DNA of 14,067 nt from Vulcanimicrobiota bacterium (GTDB lineage Bacteria; Vulcanimicrobiota; Vulcanimicrobiia; Vulcanimicrobiales; Vulcanimicrobiaceae). The notes beneath the pieces were generated by a model, which searched no databases, was not told the origin of the DNA, and saw nothing but the letters and a program-made list of their open reading frames with translations. The translations under genes and the position numbers were made by a program. The stretch spans positions 1 to 14,067 of the forward strand of contig JACRTZ010000012.1 of NCBI GenBank assembly GCA_014304965.1, read 5' to 3'. Below, in pieces: positions 1-7,556 of the stretch (positions are counted from its first letter, which is position 1; every line of letters starts with the position of its first letter).

Positions 1-1050
1 GAGCGCGGCAACGCCCGGTCCAAGCGACGGGTGCTCGAACCGCCGCAGTTCCCCGTCGAACGGGCGCCACCATATTTCCGAAAGCACGTTGCGCAGGTAC
101 TCGAACACGAGCACGCCGCGCGCCAGCGCGAACGCTTCGATTTTGGCGTCGCGCCGCTCGGCCACCAGCTCGTTCCAGGACGATCGCCGCGGTTCGAGCG
201 GATCGGCTTCGAAGACCCTGAAGTTCGGAGCGCCTTCATTCGTGCGGACGAACAGACGATCGTCGCCCGCGACTGCATCGTAAAGCGCGTCCGGGCTCTC
301 GATCACCGTGACGAAGTACGAATCGACGCCATGCAGGTCGGCGAGATACACGTCGTTGGAAATCCACCCGCGAAACACGCTGACGAGCAGCCAGCGGCCG
401 TTCGACGACAGGCGGGGCGCCATGTATTCTTCTTTTTCGCGCCCCTCGCCGAAGACGAGCAGATCGTTCGAATAAGGCGTGCCCAGCGTGTGCAGATAGA
501 TTCGCTGATCGTAATCCGAGCCCGACGGAAAGCGCGTGTAGTAAAAGGCGTGTTCGTCGGGCAGCCAGGCGACGGCGCAGTGCCGCGTATCGGGAATCGT
601 TTCGCCGAACGTTTGTCCGCGCATGACGTCGAGCAGATACAGCGTGCTGCGTTCGTCGCCGTTCGTGGACAAACCGAAAACCACGAGCGCACCGTTCGGG
701 CTGGGATAGAACCAGTCGATCGCCGTCAAACCGCTCGGATCGAGCGTCAGCGGGTCGAACAGCATGCGATCGGCGTCTCCTTCGCGTACGAACAGCGCTG
801 CTTGCTGCCGGCCGGGACGGCGCGCCACGTAGAAAGCCCGTCCGCCCGCGGATTCGGGACAGCCGATGGTGCCGCCGCCGAGCAGCACGCTCAGGCGCGC
901 GCGCAGCGCGTCTCGCCCGGGCACCGCATCGAGCGCGGCGCGCGTGCGCGCGTTCTGCTCGCCGGTCCACGCGACCGTACGCGGATCGGTTCCGTCTTCC
1001 AAAAACTCGAGGGGATCGGCGCTCGTCGTCGGCATCGCTTCCTTTCGCAT
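1..1050 (-). CDS. S9 family peptidase (prolyl oligopeptidase type), N-terminal part; runs off the left edge
   Basis: The 350 visible codons read without a stop to the window edge. The start has the family signature DPLEFLED, then AWTGEQNARTRAALD and GRDALRARL, which opens prolyl-oligopeptidase-type serine peptidases (PREP, oligopeptidase B and relatives). Later stretches such as FYVARRPGRQQAALFV, DWFYPSPNGALVVFG and EHAFYYTRFPSG match blades of the seven-bladed propeller that gates access to the active site. The catalytic alpha/beta-hydrolase domain (Ser-Asp-His) must lie beyond the left edge, so activity cannot be judged. No signal peptide is seen, which suggests a cytoplasmic enzyme degrading oligopeptides. 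The start at 1050 lies 3 nt after the stop of the transglycosylase gene, so the two are probably one transcript. A second ATG at 1035, preceded by GGAAG but only 2 nt away, gives MPTTSADPLEF and is an alternative start. The family call is firm and the substrate unknown. Confidence 0.9.
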   Translation of the reverse strand, partial: MRKEAMPTTSADPLEFLEDGTDPRTVAWTGEQNARTRAALDAVPGRDALRARLSVLLGGGTIGCPESAGGRAFYVARRPGRQQAALFVREGDADRMLFDPLTLDPSGLTAIDWFYPSPNGALVVFGLSTNGDERSTLYLLDVMRGQTFGETIPDTRHCAVAWLPDEHAFYYTRFPSGSDYDQRIYLHTLGTPYSNDLLVFGEGREKEEYMAPRLSSNGRWLLVSVFRGWISNDVYLADLHGVDSYFVTVIESPDALYDAVAGDDRLFVRTNEGAPNFRVFEADPLEPRRSSWNELVAERRDAKIEAFALARGVLVFEYLRNVLSEIWWRPFDGELRRFEHPSLGPGVAAL

Positions 1051-1053
1051 ACC

Positions 1054-1812
1054 TTATCTCTTCGGCTCGCCGGCGTCGCGAACGATGCGCGACCAGCGAT
1101 CGTAGACGTAGCCGATGTACTCTTTGGTCTCGCGGTAGGGCGGCGGACCGCGATAGCGCTCGACCGCGGCGGGACCCGCATTATACGCGGCCAGCGTGGC
1201 GGCGTACGGATCGTCGTAACGCCCTTCGTACTCGCGCAGGTAGTTCCCCAAAAGGACGCCGCCGCCGCGCATCCCGTCGCGCCAATCGAACGGATTCACG
1301 CCGTAGTCGGCCGCGGTGTCGAGCGTGAACTGCGCGACGCCGACCGCGCCCGCGCTCGACAGCGCGCTCCGGTCGAAGGCGGACTCCTGGAGCAGGACGG
1401 CCGAGAAAAATCCATAGTCCAAGCCGCTTCGCCGCGCCGTCCGGACGGCGTACGCAGCCATCAGTAAGGCATCGAAGTGATCGAGCCGTTCGTTGCTGCG
1501 TACGATCGAACGCGTGACGGCCAGAGCCGCCTTCGCCGGGACGCGGACGTCGTAGAGCAGGCGCAGACCCCGAACGGCCCCCCAGGGACGAGGGATTCTC
1601 GGACTGAGCAGGTCGTTACGGAGGACCTCGAGTGAGGCGCTCGTTACCTTACCTGGGTTCTGGGGAAAAGACGACTGCGGCGCGCTCGAGCAGGCGACCA
1701 GTAAAGCGAGCAAGAGCCCGCCTGCTGGGGGCAGGTGAGTTCGGCGAGCCGGCGCAACACGATAGCGGTCCTTGACTGACGGGAGTATCAACGTGCGTAG
1801 CGCGCTGAGCAT
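1054..1812 (-). CDS. Lytic transglycosylase, SLT domain, probable lipoprotein
   Basis: This is a peptidoglycan-cleaving lytic transglycosylase of the soluble-lytic-transglycosylase/goose-lysozyme fold. The C-terminal half carries the diagnostic motifs: FFSAVLLQESAFD with the probable catalytic Glu, GAVGVAQFTLDTAADYG in place of the common GxxGLMQ, and AATLAAYNAGPAAVERY. With the start at 1812 the protein has 252 residues. Near residues 30-42 there is a hydrophobic run ending in LLVAC, a lipobox, followed by SSAP, so the mature protein would be anchored by Cys to a membrane on the outer face. The signal n-region is unusually long and basic. No clear ribosome-binding site precedes the ATG at 1812. 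A longer reading to 1965 would overlap the divergent hydroxylase gene and adds non-family residues, so it was rejected. A TTG at codon 8 remains possible. The S9 peptidase gene follows after 3 nt. Confidence 0.85.
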   Translation of the reverse strand: MLSALRTLILPSVKDRYRVAPARRTHLPPAGGLLLALLVACSSAPQSSFPQNPGKVTSASLEVLRNDLLSPRIPRPWGAVRGLRLLYDVRVPAKAALAVTRSIVRSNERLDHFDALLMAAYAVRTARRSGLDYGFFSAVLLQESAFDRSALSSAGAVGVAQFTLDTAADYGVNPFDWRDGMRGGGVLLGNYLREYEGRYDDPYAATLAAYNAGPAAVERYRGPPPYRETKEYIGYVYDRWSRIVRDAGEPKR

Positions 1813-1827
1813 GGCGACGAAGTGGTA

Positions 1828-2382
1828 ATGTTTCTCGTATCGCTCGTCATCGTATTGGTCGTGGGCGATTTCGCCTCGACCTTCTTCTATCACGTGCCGC
1901 AACACATCTGGGGCAAGCTCCATCTTCGAACGCACCACGATCGCAGCCGGTCGTATTGGGATCACGCGGTCCTGTCCAAGGATCCCGAAATCTTGCTCGA
2001 CGGCCTGCTCGGCGCGCTACCGTACCTCTTGATCGCCGCGGCGCTATGGCCGGTCTCAGCATGGTCGGCGGCCGGCGCGGTGACCGGCCTGCTGCTCGGA
2101 CAGGGTCACGTGTGGTGGCGTCACACGGTTGAAATCGGATGGAAGAGTCCCGCGTGGCTCGTCCGGTTCGCGCGTTCGACCGGACTCGTTCTGCCCGAAG
2201 ACCACGACGGCCACCATCGGAACCCCGATATCGAATTCGGCGACATTTTCCGTTTTTACGACGTGCCCGCCCGATACGCGCTCGCCTCGGTCCGCAGTTT
2301 CCAGCGCCGCCGGCGCACGGCGCTGCGCCGCCTCGAACGGATTCGCGCTCTGCGCCTCATGCGTTACACGCAGCGGGCTTAG
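1828..2382 (+). CDS. Membrane histidine-motif (di-iron) hydroxylase/desaturase, fatty acid hydroxylase superfamily-like
   Basis: This small integral-membrane protein has 184 residues. It has an N-terminal hydrophobic segment (MFLVSLVIVLVV), two more around residues 54-90, and several His clusters: HVPQH (Hx3H), HLRTHH, GHVWWRH and EDHDGHH (Hx2HH). Such clusters bind two irons in the fatty acid hydroxylase/sterol desaturase/carotene hydroxylase superfamily, which inserts hydroxyl groups or double bonds into lipids using oxygen. The exact substrate cannot be told. The ATG at 1828 is preferred because GAAG lies 5 nt upstream; an in-frame GTG at 1822 would add two residues. The glycosyltransferase gene starts 3 nt after its TAG, so the two are probably co-transcribed and may act on the same lipid. 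The protein is shorter than the usual 200-300 residues of the superfamily. Other histidine-rich membrane desaturases, such as CarF-like proteins, are an alternative. Confidence 0.75.
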   Translation: MFLVSLVIVLVVGDFASTFFYHVPQHIWGKLHLRTHHDRSRSYWDHAVLSKDPEILLDGLLGALPYLLIAAALWPVSAWSAAGAVTGLLLGQGHVWWRHTVEIGWKSPAWLVRFARSTGLVLPEDHDGHHRNPDIEFGDIFRFYDVPARYALASVRSFQRRRRTALRRLERIRALRLMRYTQRA

Positions 2383-2385
2383 CGC

Positions 2386-3582
2386 GTGACCAAGCGCATC
2401 CTGCTGTTGATTTCGGATACGGGCGGCGGACACCGCAGCGCCGCGACCGCAATCACCGCAGCGCTCGACGAGGTGCGCGAAGGTCCCAACGGCGGCGCAC
2501 TCGTTCTCGAGCATCGCATCGAAGATGTCGCGGCGCATTGCACTTTTCCGCTCTCACAACTGGGGCCGGCCTACAGCGCCGCACTGCGCTTTGCGCCTCC
2601 AATCTACGGCGCGCTCTACTACGCAACGAACGGCCGGCGCCGCTTCAGGAGCGTCGTGCGTTTCTGCGAACCGCTCTACCGCGACCGCCTCAAGACGCTC
2701 TTTCTCGACTTCAAGCCCGACGTGATCGTGTCGGTTCATCCGCTGCTCAACCACGCCGCGCTGCGCGCGCGCGCAGACGCGGGCATGCTCGGCGTACCGA
2801 TCATTACCGTGGTCACCGATCTCGGCAAGGTTCACGAAGGCTGGCTCGTTCCCGAAGTGGATGCGGTCGTCGTACCGGCGAGCGAAGTGTACGCGCGTGC
2901 GAAAGAACGCGGCATCCCGAGCGAGCGCATCTATCAGCTCGGGCACCCGGTCCATCCGAAGTTCGAAGACGTCACCGAGAGCAAGCTCGAGTTACGCAAG
3001 CGCCTCGGCTTCCCGCTCGATAGGACCGTCGCGCTCCTGATGGCCGGCGGCGAAGGTGGCGGGAAACTGCTTCCGACGACGCTCGCGCTTGCGAAATCGA
3101 AATTGCCGTTGCATCTCGTCGTCGTGACGGGCCGCAACGCCGCGCTGCGCCAGAAACTCGGCGAACTCGCCCCGTCGCTCGGAACGCCGATGACGATCCT
3201 CGGCTACTGCAACAACGTGCCCGAATTGATGCGCGCTTCCGATTTACTCGTCACCAAGGCGGGGCCGGGGACGATCGCCGAAGCGAGCGTCGCCGAAGTC
3301 CCGGTCGTCGTCTACGATTTCATTCCCGGTCAAGAGCGGGGCAACATCGATTACGTTCGGACCAACGGCATCGGGGTCGTGGCTCTGACGACGACGGACG
3401 TGGTCCGTTCGGTTCGCCGCATCGTCTCGAACTTAGAGCGCCTGCAGACGATGCGCATGCATCAGAGCACCGTCGCCCCGCGCGGCAGCTCGCGGCGCAT
3501 CGCCGAGCTGATCGCATCGATCGCGGTCGGCGAGATGGAAGACGCGACGCCGCCGCCCGTCCGTAAGGCCGTCGCGCTCTAA
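2386..3582 (+). CDS. MGDG-synthase/UgtP-like glycosyltransferase (GT28 family)
   Basis: This 398-residue protein probably transfers a sugar from a nucleotide-sugar donor to a lipid such as diacylglycerol, at the cytoplasmic membrane face. The N-terminal domain starts with a beta strand and the glycine loop SDTGGGHRSAA (residues 10-20), typical of MGDG-synthase N-domains. KPDVIVSVHPLLNHAAL follows. The C-terminal half has LLMAGGEGGG and the donor-binding motif KAGPGTIAEASVAEVPVVVYD, then PGQERGN, as in MurG, UgtP and plant MGD1. It lacks a signal peptide, as expected for peripheral enzymes of this group. The start is a GTG 3 nt after the hydroxylase stop and its own ribosome-binding site is weak, so translation may depend on the upstream gene. 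Whether it adds glucose or galactose, and one or more residues, cannot be read from the sequence. MurG itself is unlikely given the MGDG-type N-terminus. Confidence 0.9.
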   Translation: MTKRILLLISDTGGGHRSAATAITAALDEVREGPNGGALVLEHRIEDVAAHCTFPLSQLGPAYSAALRFAPPIYGALYYATNGRRRFRSVVRFCEPLYRDRLKTLFLDFKPDVIVSVHPLLNHAALRARADAGMLGVPIITVVTDLGKVHEGWLVPEVDAVVVPASEVYARAKERGIPSERIYQLGHPVHPKFEDVTESKLELRKRLGFPLDRTVALLMAGGEGGGKLLPTTLALAKSKLPLHLVVVTGRNAALRQKLGELAPSLGTPMTILGYCNNVPELMRASDLLVTKAGPGTIAEASVAEVPVVVYDFIPGQERGNIDYVRTNGIGVVALTTTDVVRSVRRIVSNLERLQTMRMHQSTVAPRGSSRRIAELIASIAVGEMEDATPPPVRKAVAL

Positions 3583-3599
3583 CTCGTTAAGGGGTTCGC

Positions 3600-3953
3600 A
3601 TGGTCAAAGATATAGCGTTCATCGCCTATTCGGTCAAAGATGTGCCCCGCGCCACGGAGTTTTATCGCGATACGCTGGGGCTCACGCCAGGCGAATCGTT
3701 CGGCGATCGTTGGGTGGAGTTCGCTGTAGGCGGCACCACCTTCGGGATCGGCAACGGCGAGTCGCTAGGCATGATGCCCGGCGCATCGTCGGGGGCTGCG
3801 TTCGAAGTGGACGATCTCGCCGAGACGCGCGCGCGCCTCGAAAAAACCGGCATCGAGGTCACCGAGGTGCACGACTTCCCGGCTTGCTCCGTATGCTTTG
3901 CCACCGACCCGGAAGGCAATACGTTCGCGCTGCATCAGCGCAAGCCGCACTAA
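3600..3953 (+). CDS. VOC family protein (glyoxalase/bleomycin-resistance fold)
   Basis: This is a 117-residue single VOC unit. It has VKDVPRATEFYRDTLGL near residues 12-28, typical of the first beta-alpha-beta module, and ends with CFATDPEGNTFALHQRK, the classical C-terminal DPxGN strand. VOC proteins include glyoxalases, dioxygenases, isomerases and antibiotic-binding proteins, so the reaction cannot be assigned. The usual metal-ligand His in the first strand is not evident (IAFIAYSV), and the position before CFATDP has Cys instead of a frequent His. Binding without metal catalysis is therefore possible. The start ATG is well supported by AAGGGG 6 nt upstream, 17 nt after the glycosyltransferase stop. 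Its TAA interlocks with the TAG of the convergent SDR gene in a 4-nt overlap (3950-3953). Confidence 0.88.
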   Translation: MVKDIAFIAYSVKDVPRATEFYRDTLGLTPGESFGDRWVEFAVGGTTFGIGNGESLGMMPGASSGAAFEVDDLAETRARLEKTGIEVTEVHDFPACSVCFATDPEGNTFALHQRKPH

Positions 3954-4729
3954 CCGCGTTCGAGCAAACGACGGGACATCTTGAGCACCGCGCCGCGCGG
4001 TGCGGCGCGTAACGCAAAGGCACCGAACGCGTTGAGCGCGCCCGGGATGACGAGGCGCTTACCCGCCCGCATCGCACGGTAGCCGCTGCGCGCCACGCTC
4101 TGCGAGGTCGGCAACTTTCGGCCTGCAAACAGCGGCACGCCGCCCATCTGAGCGCGTTCTTGGAATCCGCTCTCGGTCGCACCCGGGCACAGACACGTGA
4201 CGCTCACGCCCGTGCCGGAGAGCTCCTCGCCGAGCGCTTCGGAAAACGACAGGACGTACGCTTTGCTCGCGAAGTACACCGCCATCAACGGCCCGGGCTG
4301 AAATGCGGCGGTCGAAGCGACGTTCATGATGCGCCCGCGCTTGCGCTCGAGCATCCCGCGTACGAGCAGCTTGGTCAGTTCGGTCAACGTAACGACGTTG
4401 AGCAGCAATTCTTGCCGCTCGTCGTCGAGCGACGTTTCTGCAAATTGGCCGTACGTCGCGAAGCCGGCGTTGTTGACGAGCCAACCCACTTCGAGCGCGC
4501 GCGATTCGAGTTCGCCGGCGAGCCGCTCCGCGGCGCCTAGTTCACCAAGGTCGAGCGCGACGAACTGCGCGTCCACCCGGTAGGTCGCGGAAAGCCGCGC
4601 GCTTTCGGCAGCGAGCCGCTCGGCGTTACGCGCGACCAACACCGGCGCGATGCCGTCGCGCGCGAAACATTCGGCAAGCGCAAGACCGATGCCGCCGGAA
4701 GCACCGGTAACGAGCGCGCACTCGCTCAC
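3950..4729 (-). CDS. SDR family NAD(P)-dependent oxidoreductase
   Basis: This is a classical short-chain dehydrogenase/reductase of 259 residues, probably cytoplasmic. It has the cofactor loop TGASGGIG (residues 8-15), NNAG (86-89), and the catalytic Ser139, Tyr152 and Lys156 within NVASTAAF and VYFASKAYVLSF. CPGATESGF follows. An Arg-Asn pair after the second beta strand (VLVARNAERL) suggests NADPH rather than NADH, as in the DltE/YqjQ-like branch. The substrate is unknown. The start is GTG in a GTGA overlap with the stop of the upstream ROK gene, which implies translational coupling and a shared transcript. The 3' end overlaps the convergent VOC gene by 4 nt. The C-terminal tail from about residue 225 (AFALRAAPRGAVLKMSRRLLERG) is basic and partly hydrophobic and could touch a membrane, but this is only inferred. 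Confidence 0.93.
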   Translation of the reverse strand: MSECALVTGASGGIGLALAECFARDGIAPVLVARNAERLAAESARLSATYRVDAQFVALDLGELGAAERLAGELESRALEVGWLVNNAGFATYGQFAETSLDDERQELLLNVVTLTELTKLLVRGMLERKRGRIMNVASTAAFQPGPLMAVYFASKAYVLSFSEALGEELSGTGVSVTCLCPGATESGFQERAQMGGVPLFAGRKLPTSQSVARSGYRAMRAGKRLVIPGALNAFGAFALRAAPRGAVLKMSRRLLERG

Positions 4730-5676
4730 GCGCTCGTCACCTTGACAATCCCGCCGCGGTCGGCCATCTCGGCGGCGCCGATGGCGCCCGCGTCGTTACC
4801 GAGTTCGGCAATCGCGATGCGGGTCTGCCCGCGCGGCACCATCGTGGTCAGCTCTTCCACTTGGGGCTGCACCGCATCCAGCATGAATTGGCCGGCGCTC
4901 GAAACGCCTCCGCCGAGCGCGATCGTTTGCGGGTTGACGAACGCGATCACGTTTGCAAGGCCGCGCGCAAGATCGGCCGTATAGCAATTCCACGCAGCGA
5001 CGCCGTGAGGATCGCCGGCCTCGGCCGCCTTGCGAATCGCCTTGGAACCGAGCTTTTCGCGCTTGCTCGACACGAGGTCGCTGCGCGGGAACGAACCCGC
5101 GACGGCGAGCGCGTGCCGGATCAATCCGGTGCCCGACGCTTGCGCTTCGAAACAACCGATCTTTCCACACGCGCAATAGAATCCGTCGGTCGCGCGAATC
5201 TGATGGTGTCCGATTTCGCCCGCACCCGCGGCGTTGCCGAGCAGAAGGCGGCCTTCGGCCACGATGCCGCCGCCGATTCCCGTGCCGAGCGTGAGCAACA
5301 CGAAGTTGCGCGTGCCGCGGCCCGAGCCATAGGTGTACTCGCCCAGCGTCGCGCAGCGCGCGTCGTTGGCGACGAACACCGGCAGCGAGAATTCAGCGCG
5401 CAACCGTTCGCCGAGCGGAGCGTTGCGCCAGCCGAAGTTCGGCGAATAGCGAATTTCGCCGGTTTCGAGATCCACGTTGCCGGGCGAGCCGATGCCGATG
5501 CCTGAGGCTTTCTTGAAATCGCAGAGCACGTCGCCGATGACCTTCGCGACCGACTTGACGACCAGCTCGAAATCGCGGTCGAGGATATCTTGTTCCGAGC
5601 GCGCCTTGATGACGCCGTCCTCGATCGCGGCCGCCATCACGTGCGAGCCGCCCAGGTCCACCCCGATTGCCTTCAT
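4726..5676 (-). CDS. ROK family protein, probable glucokinase-like sugar kinase
   Basis: This 316-residue ROK protein phosphorylates a hexose, most likely glucose or an N-acetyl-hexosamine, with ATP in the cytoplasm. It has the phosphate loop GVDLGGS (residues 5-11), VANDARC with the probable catalytic Asp105, GTGIGGG (131-137) and the ROK zinc site: GEIGHH with His157, then CACGKIGCFE (168-177, Cys168, Cys170, Cys175). There is no N-terminal helix-turn-helix, so it is a kinase-type and not a repressor-type ROK protein. A strong GGAGG lies 5 nt before the ATG at 5676, supporting the start. It heads a two-gene unit with the SDR gene, which overlaps it by 4 nt. The 71-bp gap to the divergent M20 gene holds a small palindrome that might be an operator. 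Polyphosphate use, known in some relatives, cannot be excluded. Confidence 0.93.
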   Translation of the reverse strand: MKAIGVDLGGSHVMAAAIEDGVIKARSEQDILDRDFELVVKSVAKVIGDVLCDFKKASGIGIGSPGNVDLETGEIRYSPNFGWRNAPLGERLRAEFSLPVFVANDARCATLGEYTYGSGRGTRNFVLLTLGTGIGGGIVAEGRLLLGNAAGAGEIGHHQIRATDGFYCACGKIGCFEAQASGTGLIRHALAVAGSFPRSDLVSSKREKLGSKAIRKAAEAGDPHGVAAWNCYTADLARGLANVIAFVNPQTIALGGGVSSAGQFMLDAVQPQVEELTTMVPRGQTRIAIAELGNDAGAIGAAEMADRGGIVKVTSA

Positions 5677-5690
5677 CTCATCCTCCGTTT

Positions 5691-5703
5691 GCTCGCTGCG
5701 AGC
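5691..5703. promoter_or_regulatory. Short palindrome in the divergent ROK/M20 intergenic region
   Basis: GCTCGC and GCGAGC arms flank a single T, a perfect 13-bp inverted repeat 15-27 nt upstream of the ROK start codon. It sits in the 71-bp divergent gap, where both promoters must lie. An operator is possible, but such GC-rich palindromes also arise by chance, and no -10/-35 pair was recognised on either strand. Confidence 0.25.
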
Positions 5704-5747
5704 GCGCGCGGTCAGGTCCCTTCACGCGCGGCCGCGAATGACGCCGC

Positions 5748-6926
5748 ATGATTGCCGAAGACGCGCTCCCGCAAACGCTCCTCGACAAGGTCATTGCGAC
5801 GCGGCGCGACCTCCACGCACACCCGGAACTTGGATTCGAGGAAACGAGGACGGCCGCCATCGTCGCCGAGCGCTTACGCGGCCTGGGCCTCGACGTCCAC
5901 GAGGGCATCGCGAAGACCGGCGTCGTCGGCGTCCTGCGGGGCAGCCGTCCCGGAAAGACGATCATGCTCCGCGCCGACATGGACGCATTGCCGCTTCCCG
6001 AGGAATCCGATGTCTCGTACCGCTCGACGAACGAAGGCAAGATGCATGCCTGCGGTCACGACGGCCACGTCGCAATGCTCCTGGGCGCCGCAGAGCTCGT
6101 TGCCGCACGCCGCGAAGACGTGGCCGGCACCGTCATGTTTTGCTTTCAGCCCGCCGAAGAAGGCAAAGGCGGCGCGCGCGAGATGGTGGCCGAGGGGCTG
6201 TTGGAGCGATTCGGCGTGGAGCGCGCGTACGGCTTGCACCTGTATTCGCAGCTGAAGACGGGAACGCTCGGCTTTCGTTCGGGGCCGTTCTATGCGTCGA
6301 GCGATTCGATCGAGATCACGATTCACGGACATGGCGGACACGGGGCGGCACCGCATCTCTCGATCGATCCGATTCTCGTCGCCGCAGAATTCGTCGCGTC
6401 GGTGCAAAAGGTCGTCAGCCGGCAAGTGGATCCGCTGGAGCCGGCGGTCGTTACGATCGGCTCGTTTCACGGCGGCACGACGCACAACGTGATTCCCAGT
6501 TCCGTCCGTTTGCTCGGCACGGTCCGAGCCTTCGACGCGGGCGTGCGCGAGAAGATGGCCGAGCGCATCGAGCGCGTCTTGCGCGGCGTCTGCGAAGCAT
6601 CGAACGCGCGGTACGACTTCGACTACCTGTGGCGCTATCCGGTCACCTCAAACGACGTCGAGCAGACCGAGTACGCCCGCGCGCTCGCGGAGCGCACGTT
6701 CGGCGAAGAACGGGTCATCACGTCCGATCAGCACATGGGCGCCGAAGATTTTTCGTTCTTCGCCCAAAAAGTGCCGGCGTGCTTCTTCGTCTTAGGCGCC
6801 GGCAGTGATGCGCGCACGAGCTTTCCGCATCATCACGGAAAGTTCAACATCGATGAAGCAGCGCTCGAAACCGGCGTGCGCATGATGGCCGCCCTCGCTT
6901 TGAAGGCACCACAAGACGCACCCTGA
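5748..6926 (+). CDS. M20 family metallo-amidohydrolase (HipO/N-acyl-amino-acid hydrolase type)
   Basis: This 392-residue enzyme hydrolyses amide bonds of N-acyl amino acids or similar conjugates, using a bound metal pair. The N-terminal RRDLHAHPELGFEE and MLRADMDALPLPEE, then MHACGHDGH with Cys102 and His104, FQPAEEGKGGAREM with Glu137 and Glu138, and GLHLYS with His164 are the family ligands and catalytic acid. The dimerisation domain starts near ITIHGHGGHGAAPH. C-terminal FPHHHGKFNIDE supplies the last His. Length is normal, no signal peptide is visible, and the enzyme should be cytoplasmic. No good ribosome-binding site precedes the ATG at 5748, so a leaderless or very short leader is possible. 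The gene is divergent from the ROK/SDR unit and convergent, with a 5-nt gap, to the secreted protein at 7489-6932. Hippurate, indole-acetyl-amino acid and N-acetyl-diaminopimelate hydrolases share these motifs; the substrate is undecided. Confidence 0.95.
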   Translation: MIAEDALPQTLLDKVIATRRDLHAHPELGFEETRTAAIVAERLRGLGLDVHEGIAKTGVVGVLRGSRPGKTIMLRADMDALPLPEESDVSYRSTNEGKMHACGHDGHVAMLLGAAELVAARREDVAGTVMFCFQPAEEGKGGAREMVAEGLLERFGVERAYGLHLYSQLKTGTLGFRSGPFYASSDSIEITIHGHGGHGAAPHLSIDPILVAAEFVASVQKVVSRQVDPLEPAVVTIGSFHGGTTHNVIPSSVRLLGTVRAFDAGVREKMAERIERVLRGVCEASNARYDFDYLWRYPVTSNDVEQTEYARALAERTFGEERVITSDQHMGAEDFSFFAQKVPACFFVLGAGSDARTSFPHHHGKFNIDEAALETGVRMMAALALKAPQDAP

Positions 6927-6931
6927 GGCCG

Positions 6932-7489
6932 CTACTTCGGAATGGTGACTTTGTTCGAGGATGCGTTGAAGCCCGAGTAGAGCACGGTCAGCTGATCGGT
7001 CTTGCAGCGCATGACTCGATAGGTCGTGAGGTCGTAATTGCAGGTCTCGCGCGAGCCGTCGTTCTTGAACGTGTAGCCGAAAGTGCCGGCTTTGCGCCCG
7101 TTCACCGTGGCGTTGGGCAGCGTGACGAGCGCGTTATGGTTGATCCGCAGATTGCGCAACAGCCCCGCGATGTCGAACCGCAGGTTGTCGGAGGCCGTGT
7201 CGGACTTCTCCCACTTGCCGTTGTTGAAGATCCAATACTTGCCGCCGGCAAAGACCGTCTTGACCGGCTTGCCCTCAAAGACCGTCGAAACCGCATACCT
7301 GTCGGGCGCAACGTAGACGCCGTTCGACCGCACCGAACCGAGAACGGTGATCTTATAGGATGCGATCTTCGCATACGTGACCAGCAGCTTGTCTCGCAGG
7401 GCGTCGGCCGGCGACCCCGCCGCCGCGGCCGGGACTGCCGCGGAAGCCAGCAGCAACATTACAAGCAAGCGGGCGAAGAAAGCGTTCAT
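6932..7489 (-). CDS. Secreted protein of unknown function, possibly LolA-like fold
   Basis: This protein has 185 residues. The first 25 or so form a clear Sec signal peptide: MNAFFARLL, a hydrophobic core LVMLLLASAAVPA, and AAA-GS as a probable cleavage site. The mature part is rich in beta strands: YKITVLGSV, YVAPDRYAVSTVFEGKPVKTVFAGGKYWIFNNGKWEK, TFGYTFKNDGS and a final NKVTIPK. That pattern resembles LolA/LppX-type lipoprotein or lipid carriers and DUF-type outer membrane lipoprotein-sorting relatives, but no motif decides it. Two Cys (ETCNYD and MRCKTD) may form a disulfide. The reading frame is open much further upstream, to 8554, but that stretch is antisense to YkgJ-like coding sequence. 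ATG 7489 is chosen because the signal peptide starts there. GGAGGG lies 10 nt before it, with a small GGGT-CCC-ACCC hairpin between. Confidence 0.75.
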   Translation of the reverse strand: MNAFFARLLVMLLLASAAVPAAAAGSPADALRDKLLVTYAKIASYKITVLGSVRSNGVYVAPDRYAVSTVFEGKPVKTVFAGGKYWIFNNGKWEKSDTASDNLRFDIAGLLRNLRINHNALVTLPNATVNGRKAGTFGYTFKNDGSRETCNYDLTTYRVMRCKTDQLTVLYSGFNASSNKVTIPK

Positions 7490-7491
7490 CT

Positions 7492-7502
7492 GGGTGGGAC
7501 CC
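7492..7502 (-). promoter_or_regulatory. Small hairpin overlapping the Shine-Dalgarno of the secreted-protein gene
   Basis: On the minus strand GGGT-CCC-ACCC forms a 4-bp stem with a 3-nt loop. It covers half of the GGAGGG Shine-Dalgarno (7505-7500) and sits between it and the ATG. Folding would shorten the effective 10-nt spacing but also hide part of the site. The stem is short and its role is a guess. Confidence 0.2.
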
Positions 7503-7556
7503 TCCGTCATCTCGGTCAACGGCGTTCTCTGCTCCGCTCGTTCCATTCCCGCTAGC

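Noticed and set aside
31..1467. 478-codon open frame on the plus strand
   Set aside because: It is antisense to the S9 peptidase and the transglycosylase, is rich in Arg, Ala and His, has no family motif, and spans two real genes.
5477..6808. 443-codon plus-strand frame overlapping the ROK and M20 genes
   Set aside because: Its Arg-rich composition and its overlap with two well-supported genes mark it as a shadow frame.
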